Of a stretch of DNA of 6,749 nt, positions 1-6,417 are shown piece by piece; within the stretch, counting starts at the first letter, position 1; every line of letters begins with the position of its first letter. The stretch spans positions 1 to 6,749 of the forward strand of contig JAUUZS010000239.1 of the NCBI GenBank assembly GCA_030589835.1. Direction: 5' to 3'. The position numbers and the translations under genes were made by a program. The stretch comes from Cyclobacteriaceae bacterium (GTDB taxonomy: Bacteria; Bacteroidota; Bacteroidia; Cytophagales; Cyclobacteriaceae). Under the pieces are notes generated by a model that saw only the letters and a program-made list of their open reading frames with translations, was not told where the DNA came from and searched no databases.

Positions 1-243
1 GCAATCACTCACAATAGAATTTATGAATTTTCCTATTTCAACTTCCTTCGCTCCCGGAGAAGACGTGGTTTTTGGCAATATGGCTTCAGCCAGCTCTTCG
101 ATCAGCTGCAGTTCCTCCTTATTAAATAAAGGCACACCTGACTTTTCCGTAGAACTCGTACATCCTGACAAGAAATTAGTGGCTCCGACAATCGTTCCTC
201 CCATTACCATGGTCAAGGCAGATAGCGCTTCTCTTCGATCCAT
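1..243 (-). CDS. Gluconate 2-dehydrogenase subunit 3 family protein (partial, N-terminal 81 residues)
   Basis: This is the small subunit of a membrane-associated flavin sugar dehydrogenase; in this family (PF13618-like) it pairs with a GMC flavoprotein and supplies the export signal. The gene starts with ATG at 243-241 and stays open to the left window edge, so the C-terminus is missing. The start reads MDRREALSALTMVMGG, with a twin arginine at residues 3-4 and a hydrophobic stretch. It continues into a lipobox-like FLSGC with Cys28, pointing to a Tat-exported lipoprotein. After a short linker comes LFNKEELQLIEELAEAILP (residues 39-57), typical of the family's conserved N-terminal helix, followed by the usual PGA and FI segment. 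The ATG shares one base with the TAA stop of the upstream GMC gene (TAATG), which implies translational coupling and a joint complex. The family call is recognition from memory; the lipoprotein anchoring is inferred. Confidence 0.86.
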   Translation of the reverse strand, partial: MDRREALSALTMVMGGTIVGATNFLSGCTSSTEKSGVPLFNKEELQLIEELAEAILPKTTSSPGAKEVEIGKFINSIVSDC

Positions 244-1973
244 TATATGTTTTGCTTTTTAAGTTCACTTACCGCATAATCCACTGCTCTGGCGGTCAAT
301 GCCATGTAGGTGATTGATGGGTTTTGACAGGCGGATGATGCCATACAAGATCCGTCGGTAACAAATACATTTTTTGCCGCATGCATTTGATTAAATCCAT
401 TTAATACTGATGTTTTCGGATCCTTTCCCATTCGTGCCGTACCCATTTCATGAATCCCTGATCCGGGAGCACTTTCAGCATCTGTCTTCACAATATTTTT
501 AAAGCCGGCCTTATCCAGCATTTCTTCTCCACTTTCCAGAATATCTTTGAGCATATTCGTCTCATTGGTTTTATACTCGCAATCAATTTCAAGGATTGGC
601 ATTCCCCATTCATCTTTTTGGTTCCTGCTTAACTTCACATGATTGTCGAAATATGGCAGATGCTCGCCCATTCCTTGCAGGGAAATTTTCCATGGCCCGG
701 GTTCCGTTAACTTCTCTTTAAACTCTGCGCCAAATGGTGTTGATGATTTACCGGTATTTGAGCCGGTTCTATATGCTGCTCCCGAATAAGAATACCCTCT
801 TAAAAAAGATTTCTGCACATCATCTCCAAAATTTCTAAACCTGGGGATATAGACACCAGTTGGTCTGCGCCCATAATAATATGTATCCATGAATCCATCC
901 ACATCAGCCCTCAGCTTACCCCGGTAATTGTGATCCATCAAATAATGCCCCAATGCACCACTATCATTTCCAAGTCCGTCGGGAAAACGGTTGGATGTAG
1001 AATTCATTAAAATTAAGGTGCTATTTAATGTGCCTGCATTTAAGAAAATAATTTTAGCAAAAAAATCAGTTGTTTCTTTAGTCTCAGAATCAATCACCCT
1101 GACACCGGTAGCCTTGCCTAAGTGCTCATCATAGATTATAGAATGCACCACAGAAAATGGTCTTAAGGTGAGATTTCCTGTATCCATAGCAGCCGGTAAG
1201 GTGGCGGAATTGCTACTAAAATACCCTCCAAAAGGACATCCTCGATAGCATAAATCACGATATTGACAAGGCCCTCTTCCCAAATGGGCCTGGGAAAGAT
1301 TAGCTGTCCTTGATATGATCAGTTTTCTATCTTTGAAACCAGAATCTAATCGTTCCTTAAATTGTTTTTCCACACAATTCATTTCCATTGGAGGCAAAAA
1401 TTCTCCATCAGGCAATTGTGCTAAACCATCTTTATTACCGCTGATGCCAACAAATTTTTCAACATAAGAATACCACGGAGCAATGTCCTTATACCGGATT
1501 GGCCAATCGATGCCAACTCCATCTTTGGCATTAGATTCAAAATCCATCGGGCTCCATCTTTGGGTCATTCTGGCCCATAGCAATGATTTTCCGCCTACCT
1601 GATACCCCTTTATCCAATCAAAAGGTTTGGTTTGCACATAAGGGTGCTCTTTGTCTTTAACAAAGAAATGTTGCGTAGATTCATTATAGGCATAACAGCT
1701 ACTCACCACCGGATTTTCCTTTACAATCTTTTGGGGCATTCTTAAGCGATGTGGAAAATCCCAGGAGTTCATCATCGCAGTTGGGTAGTCTTTAATATGC
1801 TCTACATTTCTCCCTCGCTCAAGCACTAATGTTTTCAGCCCTTTTTCGCATAACTCTTTGGCCGCCCAACCTCCGGACATGCCAGACCCGATTACGATGG
1901 CATCATAGGTATTGGAGGTATTTAATCCGCCTATATTGACTTCGCCGGTATGATTATTTTTTTCCTCAAGCAT
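243..1973 (-). CDS. GMC family oxidoreductase (FAD-dependent sugar/gluconate dehydrogenase-like large subunit)
   Basis: A 576-residue flavoprotein predicted to oxidise a sugar or glycoside hydroxyl and pass electrons to a respiratory acceptor. The N-terminal FAD-binding Rossmann motif is YDAIVIGSGMSGG (G29, G31, G34), with the dinucleotide-binding acid in LVLERG (E52). GGKSLLW (127-133) fits the GMC flavin-loop region. The C-terminal GMC domain carries HEMGTARMG (H508) and CQNPSITYMALTARA (N551), matching the catalytic His/Asn pair. C236, C242 and C246 form a C-x5-C-x3-C cluster in the middle, resembling the Fe-S site reported for direct-electron-transfer FAD glucose dehydrogenases. Length is normal for the family and the frame is intact. 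There is no signal peptide, so export probably depends on the Tat leader of the next gene, whose ATG overlaps this stop. The ATG at 1973 is the only one ahead of the FAD motif. Substrate specificity (glucose, gluconate, 3-position of glycosides) cannot be read from sequence. Confidence 0.93.
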   Translation of the reverse strand: MLEEKNNHTGEVNIGGLNTSNTYDAIVIGSGMSGGWAAKELCEKGLKTLVLERGRNVEHIKDYPTAMMNSWDFPHRLRMPQKIVKENPVVSSCYAYNESTQHFFVKDKEHPYVQTKPFDWIKGYQVGGKSLLWARMTQRWSPMDFESNAKDGVGIDWPIRYKDIAPWYSYVEKFVGISGNKDGLAQLPDGEFLPPMEMNCVEKQFKERLDSGFKDRKLIISRTANLSQAHLGRGPCQYRDLCYRGCPFGGYFSSNSATLPAAMDTGNLTLRPFSVVHSIIYDEHLGKATGVRVIDSETKETTDFFAKIIFLNAGTLNSTLILMNSTSNRFPDGLGNDSGALGHYLMDHNYRGKLRADVDGFMDTYYYGRRPTGVYIPRFRNFGDDVQKSFLRGYSYSGAAYRTGSNTGKSSTPFGAEFKEKLTEPGPWKISLQGMGEHLPYFDNHVKLSRNQKDEWGMPILEIDCEYKTNETNMLKDILESGEEMLDKAGFKNIVKTDAESAPGSGIHEMGTARMGKDPKTSVLNGFNQMHAAKNVFVTDGSCMASSACQNPSITYMALTARAVDYAVSELKKQNI

Positions 1974-2016
1974 GGATTTTCAGTTATCTACAGTAGCAAA
2001 ACGCCTAAAACAAAAC

Positions 2017-2050
2017 AATTGTTTTTCTTATAGGTAAAGAAAAAACAATT
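2017..2050. promoter_or_regulatory. Inverted repeat upstream of the GMC gene (possible operator or leader hairpin)
   Basis: AATTGTTTTTCTT (2017-2029) is repeated in inverse as AAGAAAAAACAATT (2037-2050), with a 7-base spacer; the only irregularity is one extra A/T in the right arm. It lies 44-77 bases upstream of the GMC start on the minus strand, where a promoter or operator would sit. I could not find a convincing Bacteroidota -7 element (TAnnTTTG) next to it, and an A/T-rich palindrome can occur by chance, so a regulatory role is a guess. Confidence 0.3.
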
Positions 2051-2165
2051 TTCAATTCTAACTTATTTGCAGAAAATCGATTGCCTTAAAATGATAGAGA
2101 AAATTGATCATTCCTCTCTCTGATTTTAATAAAATGGTTCTAACACGAAGCCGATTGCAACAGGC

Positions 2166-2196
2166 AAGTTCAATGGGAAAGTTCAATGGGAAAGTT
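2166..2196. repeat. Short tandem repeat, 13-base unit, about 2.4 copies
   Basis: The unit aagttcaatggga occurs twice exactly (2166-2178 and 2179-2191) and begins a third time (aagtt, 2192-2196). It lies in the gap between the isomerase and GMC genes, about 35 bases from the palindromic element. No function is visible; it looks like a small slippage duplication. The rest of 1974-2229 holds only the inverted repeat at 2017-2050 and no open frame worth calling. Confidence 0.7.
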
Positions 2197-2229
2197 AAAA
2201 TACCGAATATCAATACTCAAACAAGGGCG

Positions 2230-2430
2230 TACGACAAAAGGCAGATTTATTCTTATTGAAATACCACTGCACTTTAGCAAGTGGGTGCTTTACGCTAAGA
2301 AAGAATGGCTTTAGCCAAAAATAATGCGACTAAATTCAGGGCTAAAGCCAATTTTGAATATTTTATTATCCACGGGCAAAACACCGTAATAATTCATATA
2401 GATTTTCTGCAAAATCTGCCTTTTGTCGTA
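2230..2430. repeat. Multi-hairpin REP/MITE-like element bounded by 19-base inverted repeats
   Basis: tacgacaaaaggcagattt (2230-2248) is matched exactly in inverse at 2412-2430. Inside are, in order: an imperfect hairpin CCACT...AGTGG (2264-2284); the palindrome TGGCTTTAGCCA (2306-2317); its inverse partner GGCTAAAGCCA (2340-2350, 11 bases pairing with 2306-2316); a worn hairpin with ACGG (2372-2375) and CCGT (2384-2387); and a perfect 7-base stem AGATTTT/AAAATCT (2400-2417). The arrangement resembles the CCACGGGCTTTAGCCCGTGG-type palindromic elements seen between genes in many Bacteroidota, which are thought to be spread by Y1 (IS200/REP-associated) transposases. No transposase is encoded here. 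The outer hairpins have lost pairing, so this copy looks old. It begins 19 bases past the isomerase stop. The short plus-strand ORF across it is not a gene. Confidence 0.65.
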
Positions 2431-2448
2431 TACCTCTTTATCAACAAA

Positions 2449-3411
2449 TTACTTGACCAGACTAAATGCCTTTTTCATCGCTTCTGAAGTGGCTTTCAAT
2501 GCGGCTTCATCATCCATATCACGCAGGGGTTGATTAAATGGCTCTGCCCGGGTTGGTCCATCATAACCAATTTCTACAAGTGCATCCATAAATGATTGCA
2601 TATCAATCACTCCACTGGCCATGGGCAATTCACGTTTTCCATCAAGTTGTTCGTCGGCAGTGAATCCGGATCATGCATCATTCAAATCTACTGTTACTAT
2701 ATCTTCATTCGATAAGGTTAATAGATCAGCTTTGGTTTCTCCGGCACAAAACCAATGGAAGCTATCGAGTTGTACGCCAACATTTGATTCTCCGGTGGCA
2801 TCAATCAATTCTTTACATTCCGCCAGGGTATGTACAAAAGAATATTTATCTCTTGCCATCAGGGTCTTAGGTCCTACATATTCCAATCCTAAATTAATAC
2901 CATTATCACCCAGAATTTTTGCCGCTTCTTTCAATCTGCCGGATTGTTGTTTCATGTTTTCCAGGTAAGTAAGCTCTTTATGGGTGGGCATGATCCAGGT
3001 TGACATTCTGGTGACGCCAGCCTTCTGCAAAGCTTTAGCATGCTTGGGCAACCCATCAATTCCTTTTTGTTGGGTAGCCTGATCTTTTCTAAAATCCATG
3101 GGCAGCCCGGAAGCCCCCCAGCTTATTTTCTTTGATTTCATCTTTGCGACAAACTCATCAATCTGAGCATCACTCCATTCTGCAAGGGTCGAGGAATACG
3201 CTACTATAGATTCAAAATCATATTCCACTGCCTTTTTTAATAGCTGATTTTGATCGAGTCTCACTCCAATAGCTCCGGGATTAATACCCATTTTAAATTT
3301 CCTTTTCCCCTTGAGGGTCATAGATTTCAAACTGGTAAATGGGACAAAAGCCAGGCTTGAAGCAATGGCCGCTTTCTTGATGAAGTCTCTTCTATTTTTC
3401 GATTTTATCAT
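2449..3411 (-). pseudogene. Sugar phosphate isomerase/epimerase family (TIM barrel) gene with Tat leader, interrupted by in-frame TGA
   Basis: An AP-endonuclease-2-like TIM-barrel protein (PF01261 type), probably a metal-dependent sugar isomerase, epimerase or lyase exported to the periplasm. The leader is KNRRDFIKKAAIASSLAFVP, a Tat-type twin-arginine signal (RR at 7-8). Expected metal-site residues are visible: E177 in LGLEYVG, D216 and H219 in QLDSFHWF, and D242/N244 in VDLND, where many relatives have His. The ATG frame stops at TGA (2671-2673) after 246 residues. The same frame then stays open for 73 more codons to TAA at 2449-2451 and encodes clear family sequence: DEQLDGKRELP, then YDGPTRAEPFNQ with the last ligand E290. 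Read through, the product is 320 residues, normal for the family. The lesion is therefore one nonsense codon, easily a CGA-to-TGA change, not a frameshift. The 246-residue form lacks E290 and the final barrel strands and is unlikely to be active. Alternatives are a sequencing error or stop readthrough. Confidence 0.85.
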
Positions 3412-3434
3412 AGTTAGTTCAGTTTAGGTGATTT

Positions 3435-3442
3435 CAAATTTA
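3435..3442 (-). promoter_or_regulatory. Possible -7 promoter element of the isomerase-family gene
   Basis: On the minus strand the sequence reads TAAATTTG, a full match to the Bacteroidota housekeeping -7 consensus TAnnTTTG, ending 23 bases before the ATG at 3411. That spacing would give a short untranslated leader. I did not find a clear -33 TTTG at the expected distance upstream, and in A/T-rich DNA such an octamer is not rare, so support is modest. Confidence 0.4.
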
Positions 3443-3492
3443 ATAGTTTAGATGCTTCTACTGTTATTTTAATGGAAAACTTTGGTCCAAGA

Positions 3493-3616
3493 GCCAGAAG
3501 TCCGAAGTCAGGAGTCGGAAGAAAAGAATCTCAAAATCAGCAAATGTCAATGTTACTTTTCCCCGCATTGGCGTTCGCCTTTTTTTACTTCGGTCTTCGG
3601 TCTTCCGACTTCTGAC
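3493..3616. repeat. Imperfect inverted repeat element of GAAGTCGGAAG type
   Basis: The arm at 3493-3521 (cagaagtccgaag..., ending gtcggaag) and the inverse of the arm at 3588-3616 agree at 22 of 29 positions without gaps. Each arm is itself built from repeated gaagtcngaag-like units. The 66-base centre contains a small GGC-GTTC-GCC hairpin followed by seven T (3570-3586). Runs of this gaagtcggaag type recur between genes in Bacteroidota, so this is probably a copy of a dispersed, non-coding MITE-like repeat. It fills much of the 321-base gap between the DUF5916 gene and the isomerase gene; the remainder (3617-3732) shows nothing recognisable. Confidence 0.6.
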
Positions 3617-3732
3617 AAAATTTACTGTCTTTCATTAAATTCAATGTAGAACCGTTTAGATTTTATTTATCAGATTAAATTCTAACTCAAAGTAACACAT
3701 TTTACAAAAGAAAAGGATACAAGAACGTAAGT

Positions 3733-5970
3733 TTATAAATTAAACCAATACGTGAGTTTGGCTACCAGCGCCCTGTCTTTTGATCTGAAATGGTCAGGAA
3801 AATAATTTTCTGTGTACACAATGAAAAAATCTGAAACAGGCGCAAATCTATATTGTAACCGGGCATTAATATTCACATTGTCAATTTGATTATTGTATTG
3901 GAAAAAGGTAGTTAAAAAAACACTCTTTGTAAAGGTAATATCAAACCTGGGACCTAACAACCATATTGTTCCGCTGGAGTATGGTGAGGGTAGGTCAACC
4001 TTATTGTACGAATAATTTATGCTTGCAATCCCGATTAATCCAAGGCGGTAATTGAGTGCCCCCTCAAAACTAATGATGCTGCCATTATAAAATTGTCCTA
4101 GTTGGGTTTCTATATCAAAATAAAAGTCCTGCCGCCGGTCAGACACATACTCGGCAACAAAGCTGCTGTAGGTATAGTTGGTACCGGCCTCTAAAGGAGG
4201 ATCGTCGGAATCGATTGGACTGAAATCATCAAACAAAAAAGTATAATCATTTTTTATACCGCCGGTGAATGTAGCACTTGATCCAAAATCGATTTCATAA
4301 AACCCAATTAATTGACGATCCGTTTTCCCATATTCATGGTTCCAGATGTATTCTGTTTTTACGCCAGGGCCATGACTGGCAATATTACTTTTTGGATAAA
4401 ATAAAAACTGAATTCCCGGAGCTACCAGGTTATAATCTGTTCGGGGGGCGAACCCAACTTCCGGGTTGAAGTTTTTGCCAACTTTCTGATGGCTCCATTC
4501 AATATTGACGGCCGGTACATTATACACCAGATTAACCCCATGAGAATATGCCTCATTGTTGTTTTCTGGTGAGATGGATTCATGATAAAATAATTTGCCA
4601 TACCAGCGATTATCTGCGGAGGCGAGGTTATAGTCAATTCCTACCAGGCGGTTATAATCATTTTTAGAAACGCCATCCGAAAGGGTGGAATCAGCGTTTA
4701 TACTGTTTGTGGCTTGTTTATTTATCCCTATTACAGAAATATTGGATCTGGCAAATAGCTGTCGCTGGAGGGCTAAAACAGAATAATTATATCCTGGCCG
4801 CAGAATCGATTCGTCTTTTGCAGTTTGCATGTTCATTAAACCCATTCGCCAGTTTTTATCTACTCTTCCACTAAGCCGGGCACCGTAAAGAATTTTATTC
4901 TGTACAAATAAAGAGGTATTGGGATCCTGGGCAATTCCTATTCTCCGTGAAAAAAAAGGCCGTACGCCTGTAGCCCCAAAGGAGGCGAAAACGTCCTGAT
5001 TCTCGAGGAAAAATTGTCGGCGCTCCGGGTAGAACAATTCAAATCTGGTAAGATTGGATTGTTGCACATCAGCCTCTACCTGCGAGAAATCCGGATTGAA
5101 GGTGAGGTCGAGATTAAGGGATGGCGTTACCGAAACTTTGATATCCCCTCCAATATTACCTTTGTATTCTGTCTTCGCTCCATCAATAAAATCCCTTGAC
5201 GCCAACCCTGATACATAAGGGATGATGGAAATGTTTGCACCTGGTTTTGGCAAAGGCTGCTCAAATATTAAATCTCCGGAAAAGGCAAGTGAAAAAATAT
5301 TTTGATTCCTGGGAATATTGTTCCATGTTGACCTTTCGGCTGTTTTGCTATCCAGCCTGTAGAAGTTGGCTTTCCAAGTCGTCGATCCACCTTTATATCG
5401 TAACGTTTTAAATGGGATAGCCATTTCTGCGGTCCAAAATCCATCGTATGTTTTTGCTTCAGAAAACCATTTATTATCCCAGGAAATGCTAAACCCGGAT
5501 CGGCCACGACCAGCACCGGTAATCCCGGATATCAATCCTTCTCTTTGCACCCCATATGGATTAATACCAAACATAATTCCATTGGTCTTATCTGAAAACG
5601 GATCAAAAATCACGGATATCGCATCATTGTGATTGCCCCTGAAATCCCTCCTGAGCGAGCTAGTCACCCATGGGCCAGCCACCGGGTCTATCACCTTGAA
5701 ACCCACATAAAGAAATTGATCGTCAAAAGTAATCTTTGCTTCAGAAATGGTATTGGAAATCAGGGTATCCATGGGGAAATACTGCCAGAAATCCGTAGCC
5801 ATTTCTGCAGATTCCCAATCTTTTTCATTCAGTATCCCATCTATTACAATGCGATCAACAGATTTCTTGACCTTAAGCTGAGGATTGGTCACCTCATTTT
5901 GGCTATGGCCTTCGAATATAATCAAGCCGTTAAACAATAAAAAGATACAGTATAGTAGCGATTTTTTCAC
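3733..5970 (-). CDS. DUF5916 outer-membrane protein with N-terminal CBM9-like domain
   Basis: A 745-residue secreted protein. Residues 1-23 form a Sec signal peptide (MKKSLLYCIFLLFNGLIIF, probable cleavage after GHS). Residues about 36-235 look like the carbohydrate-family-9-like beta-sandwich: VDRIVIDGILNEKDWESAE at the start, YVGFKVID and NDAISVIFDPFSDKTNG in the middle, WTAEMAIPFKTLRY later. From about 245 to the end it is a DUF5916 domain rich in alternating aromatic strands. It has the family hallmark FNPDFSQVEADVQQSNLTRF (291-310) and FYPERRQFFLENQDVF (313-328), then a probable outer-membrane barrel ending in LTYWFNL. The exact role of the family is not established; it may bind or handle glycans at the outer membrane. 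The start is GTG (5968-5970): an in-frame TGA lies two codons upstream (5974-5976), so no earlier start is possible, and the signal peptide begins directly there. The gene stands alone, with gaps of 231 and 321 bases on its sides. Confidence 0.92.
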   Translation of the reverse strand: MKKSLLYCIFLLFNGLIIFEGHSQNEVTNPQLKVKKSVDRIVIDGILNEKDWESAEMATDFWQYFPMDTLISNTISEAKITFDDQFLYVGFKVIDPVAGPWVTSSLRRDFRGNHNDAISVIFDPFSDKTNGIMFGINPYGVQREGLISGITGAGRGRSGFSISWDNKWFSEAKTYDGFWTAEMAIPFKTLRYKGGSTTWKANFYRLDSKTAERSTWNNIPRNQNIFSLAFSGDLIFEQPLPKPGANISIIPYVSGLASRDFIDGAKTEYKGNIGGDIKVSVTPSLNLDLTFNPDFSQVEADVQQSNLTRFELFYPERRQFFLENQDVFASFGATGVRPFFSRRIGIAQDPNTSLFVQNKILYGARLSGRVDKNWRMGLMNMQTAKDESILRPGYNYSVLALQRQLFARSNISVIGINKQATNSINADSTLSDGVSKNDYNRLVGIDYNLASADNRWYGKLFYHESISPENNNEAYSHGVNLVYNVPAVNIEWSHQKVGKNFNPEVGFAPRTDYNLVAPGIQFLFYPKSNIASHGPGVKTEYIWNHEYGKTDRQLIGFYEIDFGSSATFTGGIKNDYTFLFDDFSPIDSDDPPLEAGTNYTYSSFVAEYVSDRRQDFYFDIETQLGQFYNGSIISFEGALNYRLGLIGIASINYSYNKVDLPSPYSSGTIWLLGPRFDITFTKSVFLTTFFQYNNQIDNVNINARLQYRFAPVSDFFIVYTENYFPDHFRSKDRALVAKLTYWFNL

Positions 5971-6001
5971 TTTTCAATATAATGGTTATAATGCCGAAAA
6001 A

Positions 6002-6107
6002 TAATATTCCCTTGAGAATAATAAAGGTATTAATATCAATCTTTTAATTGAACACGATCAATATACAAAATTCCCATATTTCTGAAAATTAATATTCCTT
6101 CAAGAAT
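6002..6107. promoter_or_regulatory. Pair of similar 18-base sites upstream of the DUF5916 gene (possible operators)
   Basis: taatattcccttgagaat (6002-6019) and taatattccttcaagaat (6090-6107) agree at 15 of 18 positions and start 88 bases apart, in the divergent gap between the minus-strand DUF5916 gene and the plus-strand tRNA. Each ends in a partial dyad of the form ATTC-n6-GAAT or close to it. They could bind a regulator, but A/T-rich chance similarity is a real alternative. No strong -7/-33 pair was found; the nearest is TACCTTTA (minus strand, 6022-6029), one mismatch from TAnnTTTG. Confidence 0.25.
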
Positions 6108-6201
6108 TTGAATCTAAGCAAGAAGCAATTAATTTTGAGACGAAATTGAAAATCTTGCTACAAAGATTTTATATCTAATACATATAGGCAGTTTTTCATT
6201 T

Positions 6202-6275
6202 CGGGATGTGGCGCAGTCCGGTAGCGTACCAAGCTGGGGGCTTGGGGGTCGCAAGTTCAAATCTTGTCATCCCGA
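6202..6275 (+). tRNA. tRNA-Pro, anticodon GGG
   Basis: The 74-base sequence folds into a full cloverleaf. The acceptor stem CGGGATG/CATCCCG has seven Watson-Crick pairs, including the C1-G72 pair characteristic of bacterial tRNA-Pro. The D stem is GCGC/GCGT, with GG in the D loop. The anticodon stem CCAAG/CTTGG closes the loop CTGGGGG, giving anticodon GGG, which reads proline CCC. The T stem GCAAG/CTTGT closes the loop TTCAAAT. The discriminator is A at 6275 and the next bases are CCT, so the 3' CCA is not encoded and must be added after transcription. It is a solitary tRNA gene with its own terminator just downstream. I did not recognise its promoter. Confidence 0.97.
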
Positions 6276-6280
6276 CCTAG

Positions 6281-6312
6281 AACCCTCTTCACATAAAGTG
6301 AAGGGGGTTTTT
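6281..6312 (+). terminator. Rho-independent terminator of tRNA-Pro
   Basis: AACCCTCTTCAC (6281-6292) pairs with GTGAAGGGGGTT (6298-6309) around a 5-base loop ATAAA; the stem has one T-G wobble. The T-run (6308-6312) follows directly. The hairpin begins five bases after the tRNA discriminator base, so the transcript ends as a short precursor. Confidence 0.9.
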
Positions 6313-6417
6313 ATGATACTAGTACCATTTACAGTACCATAATTATTTCATTAAACTCTAATGATCCAAGGTTTTCATTAAAAACCGTTCTCTATCTTAG
6401 GACCAAACTTATTGCCA

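Noticed and set aside
23..262. A 79-codon plus-strand reading frame at the left edge
   Set aside because: It is antisense to the clearly recognisable dehydrogenase small subunit and shows no protein-like features.
2305..2487. A 60-codon plus-strand reading frame in the gap left of the isomerase gene
   Set aside because: It is built entirely on the palindromic repeat element and the end of the opposite gene, and its translation shows no domain-like features.
2671..2673. TGA in the isomerase gene as a selenocysteine codon
   Set aside because: The site is a loop where relatives carry ordinary residues, no catalytic Cys is expected there, and I see no convincing SECIS-like hairpin at the right distance downstream.
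3570..3586. Hairpin GGC-GTTC-GCC with seven T as a terminator
   Set aside because: It points along the plus strand, where no gene lies upstream. For the minus-strand DUF5916 gene it has no T-run after the stem.
6321..6340. Direct repeat agtaccat (6321-6328 and 6333-6340) after the tRNA terminator as an attachment site
   Set aside because: Eight bases with a period of 12 is too short, is not copied from the tRNA 3' end, and has no integrase nearby.
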